NCBI RefSeq assembly: GCF_002097715.1
Contig: NZ_CP020737.1
Span: 2,914,001-2,978,000, forward strand
DNA: 64,000 nucleotides
Direction of reading: 5' to 3'
From: Burkholderia ubonensis subsp. mesacidophila
GTDB lineage: Bacteria; Pseudomonadota; Gammaproteobacteria; Burkholderiales; Burkholderiaceae
Part shown: positions 1-7,911 of the stretch, in pieces
How positions within the stretch are numbered: the first letter of the stretch is position 1
How the letters are laid out: each line of letters starts with the position of its first letter
Notes under the pieces: model-generated
Seen by the model: the letters and a program-made list of their open reading frames with translations, nothing else
Told to the model about the DNA's origin: nothing
The model's database searches: none
Made by a program: the position numbers and the translations under genes

Positions 1-512
1 GGATCGACGCTGAACACGATGCGCTTGAGCGCATGCGACGCCGGCTCCGGCTTGCTCTTCATCTGCGTGAAGCGGTAGGTCTCGTTGCGCAGCGCGAGGA
101 TCGCCGCGCGCACGCCCCAGTCGGAGCCGCGCTCGTCGACCGGCAGCTGGGCCAGCGTGAAGGTGACCTGAACGACCTTGGTCGCGAGCAGCGCGCGCCA
201 TGCGGCGGTGACCGCGTCGTTATAGGCTTTCTGATTGAAAGCATCCTGCTTGCCGAGGCCGACCAGCAGCACGCGCGACGCGCCGATGCCTTGCACCTCG
301 TGCAGGAACAGCGTCTTGCCGCGCTTGCCGTCCATGTCGCCGGCCTTCACGACGCGCGAGATCAGCCCCTTGGTGGCCGTGTCGATGTCGAGCGCGGCGC
401 CCGACAGCGTCTGCGCCTCGAAGATGCCGAGCACGATGCAGTCCGACTTGCCGGTCAGGAACCCCTTCGACTCGCCCTTGCTCCAATCACAGCCTTTTAT
501 GCTAAAGTCCAT
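1..512 (-). CDS. pepA: Leucyl aminopeptidase PepA, N-terminal part (3' end cut by window)
   Basis: Cytosolic M17 metallo-aminopeptidase that removes N-terminal residues from peptides. Translating the minus strand from the ATG at 512-510 gives [18 protein letters not shown] and continues as the PepA N-terminal domain, with a recognisable VLLVGLGK strand; the catalytic metal-binding domain lies beyond the window edge. About 170 codons are visible. A GAGG Shine-Dalgarno (SD) sits nine bases before the ATG. The gene is divergent from lptF across 122 bases, an arrangement common in beta- and gammaproteobacteria. Identification rests on the N-terminal domain only. Confidence 0.85.
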   Translation of the reverse strand, partial: MDFSIKGCDWSKGESKGFLTGKSDCIVLGIFEAQTLSGAALDIDTATKGLISRVVKAGDMDGKRGKTLFLHEVQGIGASRVLLVGLGKQDAFNQKAYNDAVTAAWRALLATKVVQVTFTLAQLPVDERGSDWGVRAAILALRNETYRFTQMKSKPEPASHALKRIVFSVD

Positions 513-634
513 CGCGCTTGTCCTCGGATAAAATCTGGGCTAAGGATGAAAGCCGCAATTATCCGCTATTTTTCCCGTGGCGGCGCGAGCGCCTGCCCAC
601 GCGTGCGCAGCGTCCCGCCCTCTTCTCTTCAAGA

Positions 635-1732
635 ATGATCTTCGAACGCTCCCTCCAGCGCGAGCTTGCGTATACGGCTGGCGCCGTGTTCATGGTGCTG
701 CTCACGATCATGCTCACGACGATGATGATCCGCATCGTCGGCTATGCCGCGTCCGGCGAAATCGATCCGAAGGACGTGCTCGTGCTGATCGGCCTCACCG
801 TGATCGGCTACCTCGCCGTGATGCTCGTCGTCACGCTGTTCGTATCGATCCTGTTCGTGCTGACCCGGTGGTACCGGGACTCCGAAATGGTCGTCTGGCT
901 CGCGTCCGGCGTGAGCCTGACCCGCCTCATCAAGCCGATCGGCGTGTTCGCGACGCCGATCATCCTGCTGATCGCGTTCTTCGCGTTCGTCGGCTGGCCG
1001 TGGTCGAACCAGCAGAGCAAGATGATCAAGGCGCGCTTCCAGCAGCGCGACGAAATCTCGCTGCTCGCGCCCGGCCAGTTCCGCGAATCGGCGGCGAGCC
1101 ACCGCGTGTTCTTCATCGAGAAGATGACGCCAGACCAGAGCAAGGTGCAGAACGTGTTCGTCACGTCGACCGAGAACGGCAAGGTCAACGTCGTCGTGTC
1201 GCAGACGGGCCATACCGAAACCACGAAGAACGGCGACCGCTTCGTCGTGCTCGAGGACGGCCGCCGCTACGACGGCTCGCCCGGCCAGCCGAACTTCAAG
1301 ATCATGGAGTTCGAGCGCTACGGTGTGAAGATCACGAGCAAGCCGGTCGTCAACGTGCAGACGACCAACAGCACGCCGACGCTCGAACTGCTGCGCGACC
1401 CGACGCGCGAAAAGCTCGCGGAATTCGCGTGGCGCGCGGGGCTGCCGCTGATCGCGATCAACCTGATGGTGCTCGGCATCCCGCTCGCGTACCAGAACCC
1501 GCGCCGCAGCCGCACGATCAACCTCGTGATGGCCGTGCTGATCTACCTGACCTATTCGAACCTGCTGAACGTCGTGCAGGCGCAGATCGAGCAGGGCAAG
1601 CTGTCGTTCGGTGTCGGCCTCGTCGGCCTGCACGTGATCGTTGCGGCGATCGTCGGCGTCATCTTCTGGCTGCGGGTGCGCAACCGCCCGCTGTTTACAC
1701 GCGCGCTGTTCAGCCGCTCGACGGGAGCATGA
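635..1732 (+). CDS. lptF: LPS export ABC transporter permease LptF
   Basis: Inner-membrane permease of the LptB2FG complex, which extracts lipopolysaccharide from the inner membrane and feeds it to the LptC-LptA bridge. The 365-residue protein has the family plan: paired hydrophobic helices at the N-terminus (about 12-90), a periplasmic beta domain, and three helices at the C-terminus (about 265-355). The frame is open upstream to 518, but ATG 635 begins the typical MIFERSLQREL start. No strong SD is visible. lptG follows after three bases, so the pair is one operon. Confidence 0.95.
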   Translation: MIFERSLQRELAYTAGAVFMVLLTIMLTTMMIRIVGYAASGEIDPKDVLVLIGLTVIGYLAVMLVVTLFVSILFVLTRWYRDSEMVVWLASGVSLTRLIKPIGVFATPIILLIAFFAFVGWPWSNQQSKMIKARFQQRDEISLLAPGQFRESAASHRVFFIEKMTPDQSKVQNVFVTSTENGKVNVVVSQTGHTETTKNGDRFVVLEDGRRYDGSPGQPNFKIMEFERYGVKITSKPVVNVQTTNSTPTLELLRDPTREKLAEFAWRAGLPLIAINLMVLGIPLAYQNPRRSRTINLVMAVLIYLTYSNLLNVVQAQIEQGKLSFGVGLVGLHVIVAAIVGVIFWLRVRNRPLFTRALFSRSTGA

Positions 1733-1735
1733 TCG

Positions 1736-2884
1736 ATGCGGATCTTTGAAAAGTACTTCGCGCGGCAAATCTACGTCACGTTCGTCTTCATCCTGTTCGC
1801 GTTCTCGGGCCTGTTCTTCTTCTTCGACCTGATCAGCGAGCTGAACTCGGTCGGGCACGGCAACTACAAGTTCGGTTACGCGGTGCTGCGCGTCGCGCTG
1901 CAGACGCCGTCGCGCTTCTACGAGATCATCCCGGTCGCCGCGCTGATCAGCGCGATCTACGTGTTCGCGCAAATGGCCGCGAACTCGGAATTCACGATCT
2001 TCCGCGTATCGGGCCTCGCGACCAACCAGGCGCTGCGCTCGCTGCTGAAAATCGGCGTGCCGCTCGTGATCGTCACCTACCTGATCGGCGAGTTCGTCGG
2101 CCCCTACGCCGACCAGCTGTCCGAGCGCGTGCGACTGCAGGCGCTCGGCGCGTCGGTGTCGTCGAACTTCCAGTCCGGCGTGTGGGTGAAGGACACGCTC
2201 GCCGCGCGCGACAACGGCGAGCAGGTCACGCGCTTCGTCAACGTCGGCAGCCTGTCGCCGGATTCGACGATCAGCAACGTGCGAATCTACGAATTCGACT
2301 CGAAATTCCAGCTGCAGAACGTGCGCATCGCGCAGACGGGCCGCTACGAGGCGCCCGGCCACTGGCTGCTGACAGGCGTAACCGAGACCGAGCTCACGCC
2401 GATCAAGCCGATCAGCGGCCAGCCCGCCGATGCGCTGAACCCCGTGTACCGGTCACAGCAGGTCACGCTGCCCGAGTTCCGGCTGCGCTCGGACCTGACG
2501 CCGCAGATCCTGTCGGTGCTGCTCGTGTCGCCGGAACGGATGTCGCTGATCAACCTGTTCCGCTACATCCAGCACCTGAAGGAGAACCAGCAGGACACGC
2601 AGCGCTACGACATCGCGCTGTGGCGCAAGCTGCTGTATCCGTTCGCGGTGTTCGTGATGCTGGTGCTGTCGCTGCCGTTCGCGTACCTGCATACGCGCGC
2701 GGGCGTGGTCGGCGTGAAGGTGTTCGGCGGCATCATGCTCGGCATGAGCTTCCAGCTGCTCAACACGCTGTTCTCGCACATCGGCACGCTGAACACATGG
2801 CCCGCGCCGCTGACGGCGGCGCTCCCCGGCCTGCTCTACCTGGGGCTCGGCCTGTTCGCGCTCAAATGGGTCGACCGGCACTGA
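1736..2884 (+). CDS. lptG: LPS export ABC transporter permease LptG
   Basis: Partner permease of LptF in the LptB2FG lipopolysaccharide extractor. The 382-residue protein begins MRIFEKYFARQIYVTFVF, has N-terminal membrane helices, a central periplasmic beta domain (about 120-270), and C-terminal helices ending near residue 380, the normal size for LptG. The start codon lies three bases past the lptF stop, which indicates translational coupling. The ATPase gene lptB is not in the window, as is usual. Confidence 0.95.
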   Translation: MRIFEKYFARQIYVTFVFILFAFSGLFFFFDLISELNSVGHGNYKFGYAVLRVALQTPSRFYEIIPVAALISAIYVFAQMAANSEFTIFRVSGLATNQALRSLLKIGVPLVIVTYLIGEFVGPYADQLSERVRLQALGASVSSNFQSGVWVKDTLAARDNGEQVTRFVNVGSLSPDSTISNVRIYEFDSKFQLQNVRIAQTGRYEAPGHWLLTGVTETELTPIKPISGQPADALNPVYRSQQVTLPEFRLRSDLTPQILSVLLVSPERMSLINLFRYIQHLKENQQDTQRYDIALWRKLLYPFAVFVMLVLSLPFAYLHTRAGVVGVKVFGGIMLGMSFQLLNTLFSHIGTLNTWPAPLTAALPGLLYLGLGLFALKWVDRH

Positions 2885-2910
2885 GCGCCGGCTTCGCGAC
2901 GGAGTTCGAC

Positions 2911-3297
2911 ATGGGTTCGCACGGCATCGTCCTGTTCGCTCACGGCGCCCGCGATCCGCGCTGGGCGGAGCCGTTCGAGCGGCTCGCCGCGCGGCTGCGC
3001 GCCGCACGCGGCGCGCCCGCTTCTTCCGTGTCGCTCGCGTTCCTCGAGCTGATGACGCCATCGCTCGACACCGCGGTCGCCGCACAAGTGGCGGCCGGCT
3101 GCACGCGCGTCACCGTGGTGCCGGTGTTCTTCGGCCAAGGCGGCCACATCCGGGGCGACCTGCCGCAGCTCGTCGATGCATGCCGCGCCGCGCATCCCGG
3201 CGTCGAGATCCGCTGCGCGACCGCAGTGGGCGAGGACGACGGCGTGCTCGACGCGATCGCGCGCTATTGCCTCGATCAGCTGGACGACGGCGCGTAA
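2911..3297 (+). CDS. cbiX: Short-form CbiX sirohydrochlorin chelatase
   Basis: Small (128-residue) CbiX/SirB-type chelatase, which inserts a divalent metal into sirohydrochlorin for siroheme or cobalamin. The metal-binding histidines of the family are seen as LFAHGARD (His11) and FFGQGGHIRGDLP (His79). The length is that of the short CbiX form that works as a dimer. It lies 26 bases after lptG and converges on the uroporphyrinogen methyltransferase of the sulfate operon, which suggests that it supplies siroheme for CysI. Whether it uses iron or cobalt cannot be read from the sequence. Confidence 0.85.
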   Translation: MGSHGIVLFAHGARDPRWAEPFERLAARLRAARGAPASSVSLAFLELMTPSLDTAVAAQVAAGCTRVTVVPVFFGQGGHIRGDLPQLVDACRAAHPGVEIRCATAVGEDDGVLDAIARYCLDQLDDGA

Positions 3298-3318
3298 GCG
3301 CTGCGCGAACCGCACGAG

Positions 3319-3354
3319 AAAAAAGCGCTGGCTTGTGAAAGCCAGCGCTTTTTT
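3319..3354. terminator. Bidirectional intrinsic terminator
   Basis: A perfect 16-bp inverted repeat (arms 3319-3334 and 3339-3354, GTGA loop) has an A-run at one end and a T-run at the other. It lies between the convergent chelatase and siroheme methyltransferase genes and can end transcription from both sides. Confidence 0.93.
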
Positions 3355-3375
3355 ATTTCCGACGCCCTGCTCCGC

Positions 3376-4125
3376 TCAGGCCGCGTCGCGCATCCCGCCG
3401 GCTTGCTTCGCGGACGCCCCGCGCTCGGCAAACGCGTCGCCGATCATCAGCAGGCTCGGCTGCGCCGGATCGAGCCACGCCTGCGCCGCGCCCGCCGCCA
3501 TCTCGGCGAGCGTCAGCGTCAGCGTGCGCTCGCGCGTAGTGCTGCACGCCTCGACGATCGCGACCGGCGTGGCAGGCGCGCGGCCCGCGTCGATCAGTTC
3601 CTGCGCGATGCCCGGCGCGCTGTCGCGGCCCATGTAGTAGACGATCGAATCGGCGCGCGCCGCTTCGCGGATCTCGTCGCTGCCCGGTGCACGGCTGTGC
3701 GTCGCGAACGCGACGCTGCGCGCGACGCCGCGCAGCGTCAGCGAGCGCTTCAGCGTCGCCGCGCCGGCCAGCGCCGCGGTGATCCCCGGCACGATCTCGT
3801 AGTCGATGCCCGCCGCTTCGAGCGCGCGCATTTCCTCATCCGCGCGGCCGAACAGCATCGGGTCGCCGCCCTTCAGCCGCACGACGCACGCATGCTCGCG
3901 CGCCGCATCGACGATCTGCTTGTTGATGAACTGCTGCGCGGTCGAGCGTTGCCCGCAGCGCTTGCCGACTGCGATCCGGCGCGCGTTCGGCGCGTAGTCG
4001 AGCATCGCGGGCTCGACGAGCGCGTCGTGCAGCACGACGTCGGCCTCGGCGAGCAGCCGCGCGCCGCGCACCGTGATGAGGTCCGCCGCGCCCGGCCCGG
4101 CTCCGATCAGATATACCTTGCCCAT
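3376..4125 (-). CDS. cobA: Uroporphyrinogen-III C-methyltransferase (siroheme branch)
   Basis: Adds two methyl groups from SAM to uroporphyrinogen III, giving precorrin-2, the precursor of siroheme and cobalamin. The 249-residue protein starts MGKVYLIGAGPGAADLIT, carries the family motif RLKGGDPMLFGRADEE, and has no CysG dehydrogenase/ferrochelatase half, so it is the single-domain form. ATG 4125 was chosen over a longer open frame because it begins the conserved domain. It is the last gene of the leftward cys operon and would make the siroheme needed by CysI. It could also be named cysG-like or sumT. Confidence 0.92.
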   Translation of the reverse strand: MGKVYLIGAGPGAADLITVRGARLLAEADVVLHDALVEPAMLDYAPNARRIAVGKRCGQRSTAQQFINKQIVDAAREHACVVRLKGGDPMLFGRADEEMRALEAAGIDYEIVPGITAALAGAATLKRSLTLRGVARSVAFATHSRAPGSDEIREAARADSIVYYMGRDSAPGIAQELIDAGRAPATPVAIVEACSTTRERTLTLTLAEMAAGAAQAWLDPAQPSLLMIGDAFAERGASAKQAGGMRDAA

Positions 4126-4208
4126 ATTTGTCGCTTCGCTTGTCCGCGTGCGTCGGCATCGGCCCGCGCCGCCCGAGTGGCGGCGCGGTTCGCCGCGCAG
4201 TTTACCGA

Positions 4209-5525
4209 TTACGCCGAGAACGCCCGGATCATGCCCGCGGCGACCGTGTGATGCGTCGTCTCGTCGATCAGCACGAACGCGCCCGTGCCCGGATGCGCGT
4301 CGTACGTGTCGCACACGATCGGCTTCTGCAGCGTCAGCGCGACGCGGCCGATATCGTTCATCTTCAGCTCGTGACGGTCGGTCGCGTGCGACAGCGTGTG
4401 CACGTCGAGCACCTGCCTGACCGCGCCGATCTTCGCGAACACCGTGCTCGTGGTCTGCTTCAGCAGGTACTTGCGCTGCGGCGACAGCGGCGCCTCGTCG
4501 AACCAGCACAGGTCCGCCTCGAGCTTCTTCGCCGGCGCGACCGCCTCGCCCGTCGCCACGAACATGTCGCCGCGCGACACGTCGACGTCTTCCGCGACTC
4601 GGATCGTCACCGCCTGGCCCGCGAACGCCTGTTCGACGGCCGCGGTGCCGCCCGGCACCGGCGCGATGATCTCCGCGACCGTCGCGCGGCGGTTCGACGG
4701 CAGCACGACGATCTCGTCGCCCACCTTCACCTCGCCCGACTCGATGCGGCCCATGTAGCCGCGGAAATCGTCGGCCGAGCTGCCGTCCTGGCGCGCAACC
4801 CACTGCACCGGGAAGCGCAGCGCGTCATGCGCCTGCGTCTCGACCGGCAGCGACTCGAGCACGTCGAGCAGCGGCTCGCCCGCGTACCACGGCATGCGCT
4901 CGCTCGCGCCGACGATGTTGTCGCCCTTGAGCGCCGACACCGGCACGAAGCGCACGCCGGCCAGGCCGAGCTGCTGCGCGAGCGTGACGTACGCGTCGCG
5001 GATCTCGTTGAAGCGCGCTTCGCTGTAGTCGACGAGGTCCATCTTGTTGATCGCGACGATCACGTGCTGCAGCGCGAGCAGCTTGACGATCGCGCTGTGG
5101 CGCTTGGTCTGCGGCAGCAGCTCGGCGACGCCGTTCTCCACCGTCACGCGCGTCGCGTCGATCAGGATGATCGCCGCGTGCGCCGTCGACGCGCCCGTCA
5201 CCATGTTGCGCGTGTACTGCTCGTGGCCCGGCGTGTCCGCGATGATGAACTTGCGCTTCGCGGTCGCGAAATAACGGTACGCGACGTCGATCGTGATGCC
5301 CTGCTCGCGCTCGGCTTCGAGGCCGTCGGTCAAGAGCGCGAGGTCAAGCTCGTCGCCGACCGTGCGCTTGTTCTTCGCGCGCGACAGCGCGGACAGCTGG
5401 TCGGACAGCACGGCCTTGCTGTCGTACAGCAGGCGGCCGATCAGCGTGCTCTTGCCGTCGTCGACGCTGCCCGCGGTGATGAAGCGCAGCACGCCGAGGT
5501 CTTCGTTGTTCTCGATGATGCTCAT
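4209..5525 (-). CDS. cysN: Sulfate adenylyltransferase subunit 1 (GTPase) CysN
   Basis: GTPase subunit of ATP sulfurylase, which with CysD makes adenosine 5'-phosphosulfate (APS) from ATP and sulfate. The G-motifs are clear: GSVDDGKS at 19-26, DTPGH at 97-101 and NKMD at 160-163, followed by EF-Tu-like beta barrels. At 438 residues it lacks the C-terminal APS kinase (CysC) domain found fused in some bacteria. It starts 22 bases after cysD and precedes the siroheme methyltransferase. Confidence 0.96.
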   Translation of the reverse strand: MSIIENNEDLGVLRFITAGSVDDGKSTLIGRLLYDSKAVLSDQLSALSRAKNKRTVGDELDLALLTDGLEAEREQGITIDVAYRYFATAKRKFIIADTPGHEQYTRNMVTGASTAHAAIILIDATRVTVENGVAELLPQTKRHSAIVKLLALQHVIVAINKMDLVDYSEARFNEIRDAYVTLAQQLGLAGVRFVPVSALKGDNIVGASERMPWYAGEPLLDVLESLPVETQAHDALRFPVQWVARQDGSSADDFRGYMGRIESGEVKVGDEIVVLPSNRRATVAEIIAPVPGGTAAVEQAFAGQAVTIRVAEDVDVSRGDMFVATGEAVAPAKKLEADLCWFDEAPLSPQRKYLLKQTTSTVFAKIGAVRQVLDVHTLSHATDRHELKMNDIGRVALTLQKPIVCDTYDAHPGTGAFVLIDETTHHTVAAGMIRAFSA

Positions 5526-5547
5526 GATGTGAATGTCCTCGTGTGCT

Positions 5548-6510
5548 TCAGAAATAACCTTGCTTCTTGCGCTGTTCCATCGCGGCTTCGGAGGTCTGGT
5601 CGTCCATCCGGGTCGCGCCGCGCTCGGTGATCTCGGTCACCGCCGTCTCGGCGATGATCTTCTCGACGTCGTCCGCGTCGCTCTCGACCGGGCACGTGCA
5701 GCTGATGTCGCCCACCGTGCGGAAGCGCACCTGCGCGAGTTCGCTCGTCTCGCCTTCACGCATCGGCGTAAGCGGCGTGACCGGCACGAGCAGCCCGTTG
5801 CGGCGCACGATCTCGCGCTCGTGCGCGTAGTAGATCGACGGCAGCTCGAGGTTCTCGCGGGCGATGTACTGCCACACGTCGAGCTCGGTCCAGTTCGAGA
5901 TCGGGAACACGCGCAGGTGCTCGCCGTTGTGCAGGCGCGCGTTGTACAGGCTCCACAGTTCCGGGCGCTGCGCCTTCGGGTCCCACTGGCCGAACTCGTC
6001 GCGGAACGAGAAGATGCGCTCCTTCGCGCGGGCCTTCTCCTCGTCGCGGCGCGCGCCGCCGATCAGCGCGGTGTAGCCGTGCTGCTCGATCGTCTCGAGC
6101 AGCGTGACGGCCTGCGCGGCGTTGCGCGAATCGGTCTCGCGGCGCAGCACGACGGTGCCGCGCCTGATCGAGTCCTCGACGTGGCCGACGACCAGCTCGG
6201 CGCCGATCTCCTTCGCGCGGCGGTCGCGGAAGTCGATCACTTCGTCATAGTTGTGGCCGGTGTCGATGTGCACGAGCGGGAACGGCAGCGACGTGTTGCG
6301 GTTCGCGCCGAGGCCGAACGCCTTCAGCGCGAGATGCAGCACGACGACCGAATCCTTGCCGCCCGAGAACAGCAGCGCCGGCTTGCTGCACTCGGCGACC
6401 AGCTCGCGCAGGATGTGGATCGACTCGGCTTCGAGCCAGTCGAGGTGGCCCATGCGGCTGCTGTCGCCGGTGGGCGGGGCAAAGGCGGATTGCTCGAGCG
6501 TCGTGCTCAT
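5548..6510 (-). CDS. cysD: Sulfate adenylyltransferase subunit 2 CysD
   Basis: Catalytic subunit of ATP sulfurylase. The 320-residue protein has the PP-loop SGGKDSVV near residue 50 and other conserved blocks of the PAPS reductase-like ATP pyrophosphatase fold, including PFPLVHIDTGHNYDE. The start at 6510 (MSTTLEQSAF) was chosen; the frame is open further upstream, and an internal start at MGHLDW would give a shorter N-terminus like many homologues. It lies between cysH and cysN in the sulfate operon. Confidence 0.95.
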   Translation of the reverse strand: MSTTLEQSAFAPPTGDSSRMGHLDWLEAESIHILRELVAECSKPALLFSGGKDSVVVLHLALKAFGLGANRNTSLPFPLVHIDTGHNYDEVIDFRDRRAKEIGAELVVGHVEDSIRRGTVVLRRETDSRNAAQAVTLLETIEQHGYTALIGGARRDEEKARAKERIFSFRDEFGQWDPKAQRPELWSLYNARLHNGEHLRVFPISNWTELDVWQYIARENLELPSIYYAHEREIVRRNGLLVPVTPLTPMREGETSELAQVRFRTVGDISCTCPVESDADDVEKIIAETAVTEITERGATRMDDQTSEAAMEQRKKQGYF

Positions 6511-6538
6511 GGTTTCAGTCCTTCTCTTCTGGGTTCGT

Positions 6539-6560
6539 GCCGCCCGCTTTCGCGGGCGGC
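6539..6560 (-). other. GNRA-capped hairpin in the cysH-cysD spacer
   Basis: A perfect 9-bp GC-rich stem with, on the transcribed strand, a GAAA tetraloop lies in the 72-base gap between cysH and cysD. There is no T-run after it, so it is more likely an mRNA stability or processing element than a terminator. Confidence 0.6.
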
Positions 6561-6582
6561 GCAATATTCGGTCTTGTGTCGT

Positions 6583-7332
6583 TCAGTGCGCGGCGCTTGC
6601 GTCGGACGTCGCGGGAATCGGCGTGATCGTGATGTGCAGCCCGCATTCCTTCGAATCGCGCGACTCCCACCACCAGCGGCCAGCCCGGCTGTCCTCGCCG
6701 GGGCGGATCGCCCGCGTACAGGGCTCGCAGCCGATGCTCGGGTAGCCGCGCGCATGCAGCGGATTGACCGGCACGTCGAACGCCTTCAGGTACGCCCACA
6801 CTTCGCTCTCCGTCCAGTCGGCGAGCGGGTTGTACTTCGCGATGCCGCGCGCGTCGTCGCGCTCTTCCTCGTGCAGCTCCGCGCGCGTGACCGACTGCTC
6901 GCGGCGCTGGCCGGTGACCCACGCATCGACGTCGGAGAGCGCGCGGTTCAGCGGCTCGACCTTGCGGATGTGGCAGCACGCCTTGCGCAGCTCGACGCTC
7001 TCGTAGAACGCGTTCAGCCCGTGGTCGGCGACGTACTGGTCGACCGCGTCCTGCTGCGGGTGGAACTGCTCGATCTCGTAGCCGTAGCGTTCGCGCACGC
7101 GGTCGATCATCCCGAGCGTCTCCGCGTGCAGGCGGCCCGTGTTCAGCGAGAAGATGCCGACCGACACGCCCTTCGACAGGATCGCGTGCGTGACGAGCAT
7201 GTCTTCCGCCGCAAGGCTGCTTGCGAACTTCACGTTCGGATGGCGCGCGGCGATCTGCGCGAGCAGCGCGTCGAGCCGCTCGACCTTCGCGGCGAGTTCC
7301 GGCGTCAGCGCGGTGGCGTTGGCGTCGCTCAT
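6583..7332 (-). CDS. cysH: Assimilatory adenylylsulfate (APS) reductase CysH
   Basis: Reduces activated sulfate to sulfite using thioredoxin. The 249-residue protein contains both cysteine pairs that hold a [4Fe-4S] cluster in APS-type enzymes (KACCHIRKVEP and IGCEPCTRAI); PAPS-specific enzymes lack these. It therefore most likely reduces APS directly. No APS kinase gene (cysC) is in the operon, which agrees. Its ATG overlaps the stop of the DUF934 gene by four bases. The electron donor is inferred from the family. Confidence 0.94.
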   Translation of the reverse strand: MSDANATALTPELAAKVERLDALLAQIAARHPNVKFASSLAAEDMLVTHAILSKGVSVGIFSLNTGRLHAETLGMIDRVRERYGYEIEQFHPQQDAVDQYVADHGLNAFYESVELRKACCHIRKVEPLNRALSDVDAWVTGQRREQSVTRAELHEEERDDARGIAKYNPLADWTESEVWAYLKAFDVPVNPLHARGYPSIGCEPCTRAIRPGEDSRAGRWWWESRDSKECGLHITITPIPATSDASAAH

Positions 7333-7886
7333 GCGTTCACCTTTGCAGCGGGCGTCGCTACGTCGGCGGCCGCTTCACGGCGGCGGAACAGCGGCGCGGG
7401 CTCGTCGAACGCGCCCTGGTAGCGCTGCGAGAATTCGCCGAACGCGTTCAGCGCGTCATGGATGTCCTTGTCCGCGCGCACCGCGAACGCATCGAAGCCG
7501 CAGCGCGACATGTACAGCAGCTGGTCGCGCAGCACGTCGCCGATCGCGCGCAGCTCGCCGGTCCAGCCATGGCGCTCGCGCAACAGGCGCGCGATGCTGT
7601 AGCCGCGGCCGTCCGCGAAGCGCGGGAATTCGACGCCGATCAGCGCGATCGCGTCGAAGTCGGCGGCGAGATCCGCCGGCTCGCTGTCCGGCGCGAGCCA
7701 CACGCCGAGCTCGTCCTTCGTCTTCGCGGCAACGAGCGCCGCGCGCTCGGCCTGCCACAGCGAGAACGGCACCAGCACCTTGCCGGCCGGCAACGCGTCG
7801 ACCGCGGGCAGCGCGCCGTCTTCCGCCGCGCGCACGACCTGCCATGCGTCGTCGAGCACTGCGCGGTTCTTGATAATCGAAGCCAT
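7329..7886 (-). CDS. DUF934 family protein of the sulfite-reductase operon
   Basis: A 185-residue protein of the DUF934 family, regularly encoded between sulfite reductase and cysH in proteobacteria. It is often annotated as an oxidoreductase, but no biochemical role is assigned with confidence. No cofactor motif or cysteine pair is evident. ATG 7886 is preferred over a TTG two codons upstream because AAGGAA lies seven bases before it. Its stop overlaps the cysH start (ATGA), so translation is probably coupled. Context suggests a helper for sulfite reductase, perhaps in electron supply. Confidence 0.85.
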   Translation of the reverse strand: MASIIKNRAVLDDAWQVVRAAEDGALPAVDALPAGKVLVPFSLWQAERAALVAAKTKDELGVWLAPDSEPADLAADFDAIALIGVEFPRFADGRGYSIARLLRERHGWTGELRAIGDVLRDQLLYMSRCGFDAFAVRADKDIHDALNAFGEFSQRYQGAFDEPAPLFRRREAAADVATPAAKVNA

Positions 7887-7911
7887 CTGCAAATTCCTTC
7901 TACCCGGTTGG

